This document shows, in pieces, positions 1 to 10,716 of a DNA stretch of 64,000 nt; the first letter of the stretch is position 1, and the number at the start of each line of letters is the position of its first letter. Under the pieces are notes generated by a model that worked only from the letters and a program-made list of their open reading frames with translations, had not been told where the DNA came from and searched no databases. Source of the stretch: Cryptomeria japonica (taxonomy: Eukaryota; Streptophyta; Pinopsida; Cupressales; Cupressaceae); the NCBI RefSeq assembly GCF_030272615.1, contig NC_081414.1, forward strand, positions 659,968,438 through 660,032,437, written 5' to 3'. Both the position numbers and the translations under genes were made by a program.

Positions 1-282
1 ATGTCCCAAGAATACCCTAATAGTGAAGCTCTTCCATTAATTGAAGGTCTTAAGCACATGCTTCAAAGTGATAAGAATGAAATTGATATATTGCATGGCA
101 TTGCATATATTGCCGATTCTAATGTCATGCCTATCAAGAGTTGTGTCGAAACCATAGGTTACTCACAACCTTAACACAAGTCAATTCCTCTATTCCTTTG
201 ACTAATCCTATGACTAGTATTCCTACTTTCACATCTAACATCATGGCTACTTCAACTCAAAATGTCATTCCTACAACCATAG
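1..282 (+). pseudogene. TE2 gag, N-terminal part (broken)
   Basis: Frame 1 opens at the first base with MSQEYPNSEALPLIEG and stops at about 170. A second frame then continues with a Ser/Thr/Pro-rich stretch up to the TE1 junction, so there is a frameshift near 140-170. The same low-complexity character resumes right after TE1 at 7034. This, with the duplicated CATAG, shows that one gag reading frame was split by TE1. No catalytic motif is expected in this part of gag. The true start may lie before the window. Confidence 0.55.
278..282. repeat. Target-site duplication of TE1, left copy (CATAG)
   Basis: CATAG directly precedes the TG of the 5' LTR and is repeated directly after the CA of the 3' LTR at 7029-7033. 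Five bases is the usual duplication size for LTR elements. Confidence 0.95.
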
Positions 283-1194
283 TGTTGGTATTATACACTC
301 AAATGAGAATGGTAGATGTTGTCATTGATGGAAACTAGGTTCAACTAAGTGGCAACAAGGTTCAACATGGTTCATGGGTTATACGGGAAAAAGATTTCAC
401 CTACCGGCACCAACATATACTACAAGGTTTATTCACACCAGTATCCAGTTTACATCGGCAACAGATCATACCGACATCCAAAGCCGACTTGGCAATAGCA
501 TTGTTTATGCAAACTATATTGTAATCTAAATTATATTTGTATGGCTGACATGATGTATTGTAAAGACTCATATATGTATGAGATCTTGTAGGTCATTTGG
601 TAAGGAGAAGTATGTGAAGTAGGTAATGAAATATATGTATGATATTGGATAATTGTATATGCACTTTGATGTATTTATTTTAAGAGCGAATAAGAAGCAG
701 AGTAGAGTGAAGACTATTTACTAGCAAGGTTTTTGCAGAGGTATCAGACATAGCTTAAACCGGTACTGAATCCAACATTGCAGATGCTATTTTGAAGCAG
801 TACATTGTTATTAGATTTAACCATCCAATTGTGTAGTCAGTGGGACTCCATTTTGTGTTGAGCAGTGAGCTCTAGGCAGTTGGCCTTCCTGCATGTGTAG
901 GCCCCTATTGTACTAACTAATATTTATTCATATTGGCTAGTGAGTAAATATTGTGGGTCACAAATCCCACCGAGGTTTTTCCCTTATTGGGTTTCCTCAC
1001 CAAAAAATATCTATGTTATTGTGTGCATTGATGCTAATTCTTTTGTTTCTCTTTACTACATTATTATTTTCTTACCGATATATTAATTTCAGTTATAAAG
1101 TTGCAAATAAGTTTAAATCTTTCATCACCGATCAAACATTGATTCAGCCCCCCCCCCCCTGTCAGTGTCTTTGGGGTTAGCCAAATATCTAACA
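283..1194 (+). repeat. TE1 5' LTR
   Basis: The LTR begins TGTTGGTATT and ends ATCTAACA, and matches 6123-7028 over its whole length. It holds an inverted repeat CTCATA/TATGAG at 567-582, a GGTTTTTCCC-type motif at 974-996 and the C-rich stem-loop at 1136-1168 (arms ACATTGA and TCAGTGT). Confidence 0.95.
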
Positions 1195-1195
1195 A

Positions 1196-1208
1196 TTCAT
1201 ATCAGAGG
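1196..1208 (+). other. TE1 primer-binding site (degenerate)
   Basis: TATCAGAGG, two bases after the LTR end, corresponds to the initiator tRNA-Met complement TGGTATCAGAGC found intact in TE12. The first bases have changed. Confidence 0.7.
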
Positions 1209-1261
1209 TCCTCTATTTGCAGAATCCTAACACCTTGAGGAAGATTCTGAAACTGGTACCG

Positions 1262-2377
1262 ATGGAAAGCTTGAGACAACAGTTGGAAGGAGCTCTTGAA
1301 GATTTTGATGTAGAAAAATTAAATAATATCAAACTGGAAGATGAACTCAGAACTGCTCAGGAATTCATCAATGCACTTCAAGAAAACTTGTCCAGGGCAC
1401 AAAAAAAGAGAAAAGAATTACATGAGCAACTGCAAAAACAAGATGATGAAGAAAAAGAAACTCTCAGAGATATTGTAGAGAAACTGAGACAAGAGAATAG
1501 TAACATGAAGAATGAGATGCAAGATTTAACCATGAGACTATGTAAGGATATTGAAGATAGAAAGAAGAATGAGGAAGATTTGGCCAGAAGACTTATTGAA
1601 AGATCAGATGAATCTCTAAGGCTTAGTTATGAAAATGATATGCTTAAAACAAATTTGATACACATGCAACATGACAAAGAGGAACTTATGAGACAAGTTA
1701 GCACTTTGGAAAGTGAGTTGGTCGCTGCAAATGAATACAAAGACAAATTCAAATAGAGTTCAGACAAGCTTGATGATATGCTGAAAAGTCAAAAACCTAA
1801 TGGAGAAACAGTTGGACTTGGATTTGAACATGGAGAAAGTTCTAGAACTGCAAACAATCATGATCATAGCAAACTGGTAAGGAAACCTAATGCTTATAAA
1901 TTCAATGGGAAATGTTTTAATTGCAACAAATTTGGTCATAGAGAAAATTAGTGCAGATTTAGGAATAATTAGAATATAAACGCATCCACTGGTCAATGTT
2001 ACAAATGCAATAAACATGGTAATAACTCAGACAATTGTAGAATGAATGTAAAATTCTATGTTTGTGGTAGATTTGGACATCTATCTAATCAATGCAGAAC
2101 TCAAACTGGTCAAGATTACGAAAAAGCTATTCAAAGAAACAATGTAACCTGTTATGCATGCAACAAGATTGGGCATATTGCAATATTTTGCAGAAGCAAG
2201 AATATACCGACAAACAATAGAGGATATAATGACAAAGGCAAGGAAAAGGTGAATGAAATCAAGCAAGAATTCACTAAACAATGGGTCGAGAAGAGAGATC
2301 AGAGAAATGATGAATTTGTCTCTACACCGGTAGAACAGAGCAATCCTGTACTGATAGGAGATTCTTCATCTAACTAA
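1262..2377 (+). pseudogene. TE1 ORF1: coiled-coil, multi-zinc-knuckle gag-like protein
   Basis: One frame runs from ATG 1262 to 2377 (about 371 codons) with in-frame stops at about 1754, 1949 and 1970. The first 160 residues are a Glu/Lys/Leu-rich coiled coil beginning MESLRQQLEG. It is followed by a LDDMLKSQK...GLGF motif also present in TE6, TE7 and TE10. Then come four CCHC-like knuckles: CFNCNKFGH, CYKCNKHGN (His lost), FYVCGRFGH (first Cys lost) and CYACNKIGH. The N-terminal UBN2 domain usual in copia gag is missing. An upstream in-frame TTG exists, but the ATG fits the start of the coiled coil better. Role inferred: RNA binding and particle assembly. Bases 2378-2679 after it hold no ORF I can support. 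Confidence 0.75.
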
Positions 2378-2679
2378 GAAATAATCCTTAGGGGTAAGGA
2401 AACTAATTGAAGATCATGCATTTTACCCTCAGATGATGGTAAGGAGTCACAATTCTTCTTTACCGGCATATATGTTGAGTATTCATTTAATCGACGAAGC
2501 ATTTAATGTGGTTGTAAGTTAACTTTTTGGTTATAAAGCACTGGAATTTCTCATTTCAACTTACCAAAGCATTCAAGTATTCGAAGAGCATAGAAGTTGA
2601 GCACCAGCATTCAAGATGCGAAGCAACAAGATTTTCTGGGCATCCAAGGTTTTCAGTTAAAAGGTATTTATCTTACAAC

Positions 2680-5600
2680 ATTGCTTCTTCATCTTCCGTT
2701 CCTAAATTCATTGCAAACCCTACTATTGTGGAAAATATCAAGCGACCTAGACCAGTCTTTAAGATCATCCCTAAGATAGCTAAGTTTGATGAGTCCATTG
2801 GTTAATTTTCAAAAATCCCAAAGGTAGTTGCATTTGATGAAGACCCTAGGGCATACATTCACTATAATGTTGAAGATTTAGGGTCCGAGGATTTAAAGAA
2901 CATGTTCATGAATGTTATCACTGATAACCAAGGTGTAGTCAAACCAAAACACAAAAGTGTGGAAGATTTAGGGTTCATTGACATCCTTCACATGCTTGAA
3001 TTTTCAAATGAGATTGTGCATTATGTTCTTAGCAGGGTTCACGGTGAATTTTTATGGCTAGACTCAATTTTCAAAATCACTAAGGAAGCAATTAAGGTTG
3101 TTACTAGTTTACCTTCTACCAGCACTAGGCCTAAGAAGAAAAAGAAAATTCCAAACAAAGAGGTTATGAACTTAACCGGTGCAACATTAGATAACAGATC
3201 ACTTAGGGTTAGCGATATAATTGATAACAATGTCAAATATGCTAGTATGGTTATTGGATATAAGGTGGCACATACTAACAAGATGAATTCTATTTCAAGT
3301 CTATGCATTCATAGTGCCTATGAGATGATAATGAACAATGCTAAAATTGATCTGTGTGAATGGTTGAAAGATGAACTGATAGAAAATATGGATAAGATCA
3401 AAGGTGAGAAAAAGGGAACTTTCAAATTTGGAAATTTACTTGTATGTTTAATGCTATATTTCTCAAAGGTGATTCCCTGTATAGGCCACAAAGACTTTGC
3501 CTATGATATTTTTATTGGAAAACAGATAAAGGAGACAATTACCAGCATGGGTTTAGATGGTGACAAGCATGTAAAAGAGTATTTCAAGGACTTTCAAGAT
3601 AAAATGAGACAAAGGGAAAGAATCCCTCAAAGCATTGTTGATAAATATGACAAACAAATATGCTTTGTAATTAAAAGAGATAAAGTATGGATGGAGGTAG
3701 CTAGACCTAGAACTATTTGGATAACTGAAATGGGTTCTGAAGTTGATTCACACATTCTAGAATCTTATGCCAAGATACTCTTAGATGCTCTATCGGAACC
3801 GATAGAAAATATCTTTGGCACTGCAGAAACTATAGAGAGTGATGTTACTATTTAGAAGCAAAGGAAGAAAAGAGACAAAATAATAAAAGATGCTTTGAAG
3901 TTTGTTGAAGTTGTTAAAAAGGGATTATTGAAACTTGATCCAATGAGTGGTGTTGCTGAACAAGAAAGAAAATCATAACAACAATCGGTAACATATATTT
4001 CTCCTATAGCTACCTCATCCGACTCTGACAATGACAAGGCTGCAGAATTCAAAAGGGTGGAAAGGAAGAAGAGAAAACCCTCACTGGCACCTTCTCCATC
4101 ACCAAAGAAAACAAGGACACTTAGAAAGAAACAACGGGTTGTGAGAGAGCCCAGTAGTCCGAAGAAGAAGAAAGCTACATAGAAGAAACTAGAACAAAAG
4201 GTATCTGATACTCTTTCACTGACAGAACTTATCAATGAAATAACTCAGGATGGAAATCTTGGTAATGTTAGTAAGTTTTATCATTCTTTCAAAGATTTTG
4301 ATAAGGATACTATTGAGGATAGTATAATTTTGTATCTAGATATATATAAGAAGGTTCTTATTGAATTTATAGATGTTCTTCCAAATGATTTATATATGAG
4401 AATTGAAGCCAAGAGAATGTCTATTATGGAACTAGATAAGAAACTGAAGGTTGAGGCATTGTTAGCAGTTCATCCTGTTAAATCTAAGCAAGAAATTGAT
4501 GATTTGATATATGAAGCTAACAAAACTATTTTTGCAAGTGGTCACCAACAAGTTAGCCTCATGGGTAGAAAATTGAAAGAGATAGTAGATGAAACAATAG
4601 ATAAGTGGGACATATTCTTTGTAGAGAAAGAGAAAATAGAAGAAAATGAAAGACAAAAAGTTGACAAATCCTTCACTAAGGTATATCAGAAAGTAGATAA
4701 GGGTAAGAGTAAGGTTGACAGTGTTCCTAATTTTACAATAAAAGATAACTTACCTCCACCAGCACAAGGCACTAACAAAAATACAAAATCAGCTTGAAGA
4801 GAAGTTAGAGGAAGTGAAAGTAGATGATATTGATCCCAAGTCAAACATTCTATTCACAATGAATGTTGACACTCAGGACATCAATATTGTATTGGATAAA
4901 GAAATTGCTAAGGAAAAGAAGTCTAAGAAATCTAAATCACCGGTAAAGGTAGTTGACACTCAATAAAATGTTGAGATACCAGAACAAATAGAATTTGAAC
5001 CGATAGAAAATAAGAATGTGAATAAGGATGAAAATAAGGAAGAGAAAGTTGTTAAAGTTTCTGAACAGGTATCTGGAGAAGAGAAGAAAATTATTGCAGA
5101 ACCTAGCACTTTTCCCAGTACTTCTATTATGGATTTCAAACCGACAAATGTCACTGATGTACTATTGGATTCAATAAAGAAGATAACTGAATGCAATGCC
5201 TTAACATTTAAGGCTATTGATGAATCTCTATCAATTTTGCAAATGATTGCACTAGCATGCAAGGTAGATCACATTGTTGGCTCAATAAGTAAATTGGACA
5301 CATTGTTCAAATTCATTTCTTTGAACATTCAATCAGTCAATAAAATAAATGAGGAAGTTATTCAAAAAAGAGTTAATAAGGAAAAGGAAGATTTCTTTGA
5401 CAAAACAATAAAGGATTGTACAAAACAGATTGATTCATTACTACCGACATTGAATTCCACTATTTTGGAATACAAGGAATTGTACAGGGAAGCTTGCAAA
5501 CCTTATCACTTAATAGAAGACATTGATGAATAGATAAAGACAACTCAGAAAGAGATTGATGACATTGCAGATAACATGATTGGTTCTTTGAAACTAACAT

Positions 5601-5902
5601 CAGTTTTGGATCAGGAAATGGCTATTTATGAAGAAAGATTGAAAAACTGGAAAGAGAGAAAGCAAGGTTGAAGATGAAAACAGGAGAGTTGAAGACTAAA
5701 CTTGGTCCTAGATTGGATAATCTACTAACACACCAAAATGAAATATCCAGGGCAACAATTCAAGGAGACAGATCACCTGAGCAACAAATGCATTATCTCA
5801 CTATGATGATCAGGTAGACAGAGACAATAATTTCTGACCATGCAAAGCTTTTGTAGAGTCTTAACTTGGTTTTGGCGGATATTTTTCAGATTGTACATAA
5901 CT
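2680..5902 (+). pseudogene. TE1 ORF2: long ORF of unknown function in the place of pol
   Basis: A reading frame of about 1070 codons runs from about 2680 (ASSSSVPKF; the start codon appears to be ATT, presumably once ATG). It stops at 2803, 3853, 3976 and about 4180, shifts frame near 4770 and again near 5660, and ends about 5902. The N-terminal 380 residues look globular and include ITKEAIKVVTSL, IPNKEVMNLTGAT and NLLVCLMLYF. The middle is a Lys/Ser/Pro-rich linker resembling nuclear-localisation sequences (KKRKPSLAPSPSPKK). The C-terminal half is rich in Lys/Glu and probably coiled coil. The N-terminal part is clearly similar to TE6 ORF2. I find no RT, integrase, protease or RNase H motif. 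I do not recognise the family; a captured plant gene or an element-specific protein are both possible. Confidence 0.65.
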
Positions 5903-5940
5903 GACTTCAGGGTTCCAAGTAATTTTTGAATTTTGATACT

Positions 5941-5968
5941 TTTGACATCCTTTGTAATTGATGTCAAA
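5941..5968 (+). other. Stem-loop in TE1 3' untranslated region
   Basis: TTTGACATC at 5941-5949 and GATGTCAAA at 5960-5968 form a 9-bp perfect stem with a 10-base loop, about 140 bases before the polypurine tract. TE6 has an analogous stem at 42360-42377. The rest of 5903-6110 holds no ORF. Confidence 0.6.
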
Positions 5969-6110
5969 GGGGGGAGTGGTATAATGAGAAAAATGTACAG
6001 AGTAAGGCATGTTGAAAAGTGAATAGAAGGAAATCATTTTCTCAGGGGGAGCAATTTCAGTTTTGGATTTCACAGTTTTGATTTTTCTCAGGAGTGTTTC
6101 CATCAATACC

Positions 6111-6122
6111 AAAGGGGGAGAT
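6111..6122 (+). other. TE1 polypurine tract
   Basis: AAAGGGGGAGAT directly precedes the 3' LTR. The identical 12 bases, reverse-complemented, sit at 46039-46050 next to the TE7 3' LTR. Confidence 0.9.
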
Positions 6123-7028
6123 TGTTGGCATTATATACTCAGATGAGAATGGTAGATGTTGTCATTGATGGCAACTAGGTTCAACTAAGTGGCAACAAGG
6201 TTTAACATGGTTCATAGGTTATATCGGCAAAAGACTTCACCTACCGGCATCGACAGATACTACAAGGTTTATTCACACTAGTATCCAATTTACATTGACA
6301 ACAAATCATACCGGCATCCAAAGCCGACTTGGAAATAGTATTGTTTATGCAAAATGTATTGTAATGTAAATTATATATGTATGGCTGACATGATGTATTG
6401 TAAAGACTCATATATGTATGAGATCTTGTAGGTCATTTGGTAAGGATAAGTATGCAAAGTAGGTAATGAAATATATGTATGATATAGGATAATTGTATAT
6501 CCACTTTGATGTATTTATTTTAAGAGTGAATAAGAAGCATATTAGAGCAAAGACTATTTACCAGCAAGGTTTTTGCAGAGGTATTAGACAGAGCTTAAAC
6601 TAGTACTGAATCCAGCATTGCAGATGCTATTTTGAAGAAATACATTGTTATTGGATTTAACCATCCAATTGTGTAGTCAATGGGACTCCATTTTGTGTTG
6701 ATCAGTGAGCTCTAGGCAGTTGGCCTTCCTGTATGTGTAGGCCCCTATTGTACTGAGTAATATTTATTCATATAGGCTAGTGAGTAAATATTGTGGGTCA
6801 CAAATCCCATCAAGGTTTTTCCCTTACCGGGTTTCCTTGCCAGAAAATATTTGTGTTATGGTGTGCATTGATGCTGATTCTTTTATTTCTCTTTACTGCA
6901 TTATTATTTGCTTAGTGGTATATTAATTTTAGTTATAAAGTTGCAAATAAGTTTAAATATTTCATCTATCGGTCAGACACTAATTCACCCCCCTCTTAGT
7001 GTCTTTAGGGTTAACCAAATATCTAACA
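6123..7028 (+). repeat. TE1 3' LTR
   Basis: It starts TGTTGGCATT and ends ATCTAACA. It repeats the 5' LTR, including the CTCATA/TATGAG inverted repeat (6407-6422) and the C-rich stem-loop with arms GACACTAA (6976-6983) and TTAGTGTC (6996-7003). Confidence 0.95.
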
Positions 7029-7033
7029 CATAG
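7029..7033. repeat. Target-site duplication of TE1, right copy (CATAG)
   Basis: Identical to 278-282. Confidence 0.95.
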
Positions 7034-8110
7034 GTCATGGGGGTAATCCCTCTTCTTCATTTAATCCTCCATTGATACCTATGTCTTCGATGAGTGTTCC
7101 TATTATTCCTTAACACATTAGTATGACACAAGGGGGCAATTCATTTAATAACTTTATTCCTCCTTTAAGTATCCCTTTTCCTACCCAATCATCACCTATC
7201 CCTATTTATCATAATGTCCCACCACCTTATTCTTAGTCCATGCCTTCTTTCAACAACATCACATCACCTTCTCAATCACCTATGTCTAACATCAATTCTT
7301 CTACCGAAATGACAATTAACAATCTTTCTCAAACCTTGTCTTCCATACAACAACAAATTGTTTCTATGAGTCAATCCAAGTTTAGTGTGCCTACCTTTGA
7401 TGTTGCGATCCCACTTTCTCTTGATATTGTGAAGGTCATGCCACCTAAGAATGTTGAGATCCCTCAATTAGAAATCTATAATGGAAAAGGTGATCCTCTT
7501 ATGCATGTCAAAACATTTCAAACCTTGTGTACTGATTTTGCTTATGATCAATGATTGCTTGCACAATTGTTTACAATAACACTAAGAGATAAGGCCTTAC
7601 AATGGTATTTCTCTTTTCCTTCTTATTCTATCACTTCCTTTCAACAACTAGCAAATTCTTTATTCCAACAATTTCAAAACAACATTGGTCCTAAAATCAC
7701 TTTGATGGATTTAATGCATTGTAAACAAGGTGTTAAAGAAAAAGTGACTGATTTCATTGGCAGCTATAAGCATTTGTGTGCTCAAATTTCTTTTCATGTA
7801 CCTAATAATGATATTCAAAGAAATTCATTTCTAATTTGCAAAAATATATCAAGGAAAAACTTATTTTGTTTGAGTTTACTTCCTTTCCATAGTTGTGCGC
7901 AAAACTTCACAATTATCAACTAGAGCAATCCACTCCCATGGCTCTGAGTGATAAGGGGGAGGGTGTTCAAAAACAATTTGTGAAGTTCAAACCAACAAAA
8001 AGTTTCATCAAGGTCAATGATCCACTCAACAACAACCATGTGAATGCTAGAACAGGTGTGGCTTCTATTTCTAAATTTTTCCAAACAGAGGTAGTTTACT
8101 CCTTTGAATG
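7034..8110 (+). pseudogene. TE2 gag, central domain
   Basis: After a Ser/Pro-rich lead the frame enters a Ty3/gypsy gag (retrotransposon gag family) with VEIPQLEIYNGKGDPLMH, a stop at 7552, then LRDKALQWYFSFPSYSITSF and a conserved VTDFIGSYKHLCAQIS. The ALQWYxxLP-like helix and the DPLxHV...F motif are typical of this family, which forms the capsid-like particle. A frameshift near 7890 leads to a Lys-rich stretch ending at 8110. Stops occur at about 7111, 7234, 7552 and 7921. It joins upstream to 1-282 across TE1 and downstream to the finger and protease region. Confidence 0.82.
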
Positions 8111-8940
8111 AATCTTTGCACAATATTATGTCTCAGCTATTGCACATAAATGTTATCAAACTTCCTCTTATAAAACAAATTGATCCTTCCAAACTTGCAT
8201 CTCCTCATTTTGATAACAATTCATTTTGCCAATTTCATCATCAACCTGGTCATGATACTAAGAAATGTTTTGTATTGAAGAATAAGGTTCAAGACTTGAT
8301 TGATTAGGATACTATATTTGTGGTAGGTGTGAATGATAAAGGGAATATTTTAGTTTCTCCTCCTAATCAAAATCTTAATATTTTCACTAATCCCTTTCCA
8401 TCTCATACCTCTAACGTAATTGAGATTGTACCTAATTCTCTCACTTATGAAGAATTCACCTCTATGGCTCCAAACTTGGTTAATATGGTAGAAACACAAG
8501 ATACACCTAAGGATCCTTGTATTACATTTGACCCTAGTGAGACCATTAGAGCACCTGATGGCCCTTTATACATAGTTGAAAATGTTAAGGATATCCCTTG
8601 CTGTGGTGCCCTGATTGATCCCTCTTGCATGGTTAATGTCATAACTAAAGAGTATCATTTCACTTTACGATTGCATAAGCCAATATATGATACTTATAAT
8701 GTGGTTGTAAAGTTATTTGATGGCTTCTCTTGTCCTACCATTGGCTATATCACCCTTCTTATTGAAGTCCATACTAAATCCATGGATATTGACTTTGTTA
8801 TCATACCTTCTTCTGAGCAATTTCGTGTGAAGTTGGGTTATCCTTGGCTATCTTTCATGAAGGCTATTCTTCTCCAATCCACAAGTGTCTTAAATTTCCT
8901 CACAATGGGGAAATCATAAATGTGAACCATAGTTTTTTTT
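8104..8940 (+). pseudogene. TE2 gag C-terminal finger and aspartic-protease-like region
   Basis: The frame first encodes a CCHC-like finger, FCQFHHQPGHDTKKC, followed by VLKNKVQDLID, a pattern seen in plant gypsy gag-pro (compare TE3 at about 19020). After a stop at 8305 it continues for 199 codons. This holds a retropepsin-like segment with GALIDPSCMVNVI, where the usual catalytic D-[ST]-G is degraded to D-P-S, and ends LGYPWLSFMKAI. The last residues, resembling KFPHNGEIINVNHS, lie in another frame after about 8890. With the catalytic triad damaged, activity is not expected. Confidence 0.75.
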
Positions 8941-9055
8941 GTCAATCCGAAAGAAGCCCCGATATTCCTATTGATCTATTTTGGCCTAAATAATTTCAAT
9001 CTCTTCCATCAAAGAGCGATGATCTTTTTCAATCTTCTAAAAAATGGAAGAACGA

Positions 9056-9974
9056 TATGATCTTATCCTTAAGTCAACCTAGATCGCCAACACTTGATAT
9101 TCCTATTATTCTTCAGTATAAGGTTCTTCCCCTCTTGGATAAAACTAATTTCCCTCCTAAGGAAGATTGTCCACCTACCCCTATGGATGTGATTTTACCT
9201 TCTCTTAAGGAGAAAAAAAATATTCCTCCTAAGGTTAGACCTATACCTCCTCCTCATGATGGACTTGGTCTCCTTCCTGCACCTAATATTACTCCTTTCT
9301 ATGGCACAATTCTACCTCCTTCCTCTTATTGAGAGAAGAGGCCTGCTTCTCCTATTGTTCAACCAAAAAGACCTCAACCTAAACCTTCCACTATCAAGGA
9401 GAGGAACACTCCTACTTTTTCAGGTGTTCTTCCTCCTTCTCAGCCTTCCACTAAGACTCGATAGAATCATTATGCAAGAGAACTCTGACGAAGATGTCAT
9501 GTTTGAGCTTGTGAAGCTATCGCTTGAAATACCAAATCTCCTCAGACTCTGACAGTTGACATGGTTCCCTTTTATCCTAAGAAATATGTTCTACCAACAT
9601 CTCCAAATCAAAAGTTGCATAAAACATGTGATGATTTTACTCCTATTCATGTTCTTGCTCCTCTTTCTTTAAACTTTGATGAAGAAATGGGTGAAAATGT
9701 TATTCATAATGGTAATACAACTCCTAATGCTTCTAATAGTGAGTATGAGTATGATTATGTGGACAAACATTTATCGGATGAGTTTTCACAAACCCTAATC
9801 CTAGCTCCTCAAATCGAACAAAGTGACTTACAACATGAGCATAGTCCCTGTTTGGATCTTGTGATATATCCATCTGATGTGCTCGATATCACTTCTCTGG
9901 TGTGTTACTCATCTTCCCAAAATAGTGATCAACAAGATCAAGAGGCGGATGGCATGCTAGATTGGCAATATTAG
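9056..9974 (+). pseudogene. TE2 proline-rich ORF downstream of protease
   Basis: Three frame segments (about 9057-9332, 9330-9470, 9561-9974) encode a Pro/Ser/Lys-rich protein, for example PPKVRPIPPPHDGLGLLP and KRPQPKPSTIKER. An acidic tail with NSEYEYDYVDKHLSDEF follows. It lies where RT would be expected, yet no RT motif is seen. I do not recognise a domain. It could be the tail of a gag-pro polyprotein or an extra ORF. TE4 has a similarly Pro/Ser-rich ORF, but I cannot align the two by eye. Confidence 0.45.
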
Positions 9975-10701
9975 CACTGTAGATCTTTCTCCCTCTTCTT
10001 TCTTTCTCTTTTGTGACCATTCTTCTATGTGTATCCCTATTCTTCTATTGTTCCCTTGATGTCTACTTGGGGATGATGCAAAGCATTGAGTTCTTTTCTT
10101 GGTCTCTTTCATGTTGACTCAAAAGATATCCTCTCTTCCCTTTCTTCTAAGGTAGTGTCCTTCTTTGGGGAATGAAGATTATTATATGCATATACATACA
10201 TGATATACATGATTTATCATACAACATACTGACCCCGAAGAAAGCGACACTACCTTGTGTTTTGTGTTTTATTATCCTTGGATTTATACCTCAATTGGGG
10301 GCTAAATCCTTGTGATAACATGCTCCCTTTCTTTTCTCTCTTTTGGGTGTATCCTACCTTAAAGAAATAACTCCCGATAAGGCACGTGTGATCGCTTTGA
10401 CATGGGGGCATACACTCCACTCACATTTTCATTCTTGTGATACTTAGAATTACTTAGTGAACTTTGTTTTGCTTTGTAATCTTTGTATCCTAGCTTTCAT
10501 GAATCATAGTGAAGGGAACTTTGCTACTTGTAGTCATGGTTCTCCCATTCTTGATCTTCCCTTTTACTTTGTCAATTGAAGTTGTAAGATCTTAAGTCCA
10601 CTGGGGCTTGCCACATCTTCCCTCCTTGACATGGTAAAATTCTTTCAATCTTGTTTCCTTGTACTTTACCGACAGTATTGGTGTATGCTTATACTCCCAC
10701 T
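9975..10701 (+). other. TE2 3' untranslated region with long hairpin
   Basis: No ORF is supported here. A long inverted repeat is present: arm 10149-10170 (AAGGTAGTGTC...TTTGGGG) and arm 10233-10256 (CCCCGAAGAAAGC...CTACCTT). They pair over about 22 bases with one small bulge, around an AT-rich loop of about 62 bases with TATACAT repeats. Confidence 0.7.
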
Positions 10702-10716
10702 AAAGTGGGGGCTAAA
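10702..10716 (+). other. TE2 polypurine tract
   Basis: AAAGTGGGGGCTAAA abuts the TG of the 3' LTR. Confidence 0.8.

Larger units (their letters stand above)
283..7028 (+). mobile_element. TE1: complete non-autonomous copia-like LTR element without pol
   Basis: The element is 6746 bp with LTRs of 912 and 906 bp, a degenerate tRNA-Met-type primer site, a purine tract and a perfect 5-bp target duplication. Inside are ORF1 (coiled coil plus four CCHC-like knuckles) and a long ORF2 of unknown function. No protease, integrase, RT or RNase H motif is seen, so it must have been moved by another element's enzymes. LTR start, polypurine tract and U5 stem are shared with TE6, TE7, TE9 and TE12, which places it in a copia-type group. 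The LTRs differ visibly in most stretches and all reading frames carry stops, so the insertion is not recent. Confidence 0.9.

Noticed and set aside
1147-1160. PolyC tracts near LTR ends as possible assembly errors
   Set aside because: They recur at the same place in at least six independent LTRs on both strands, so they are real; exact lengths may still be misread.
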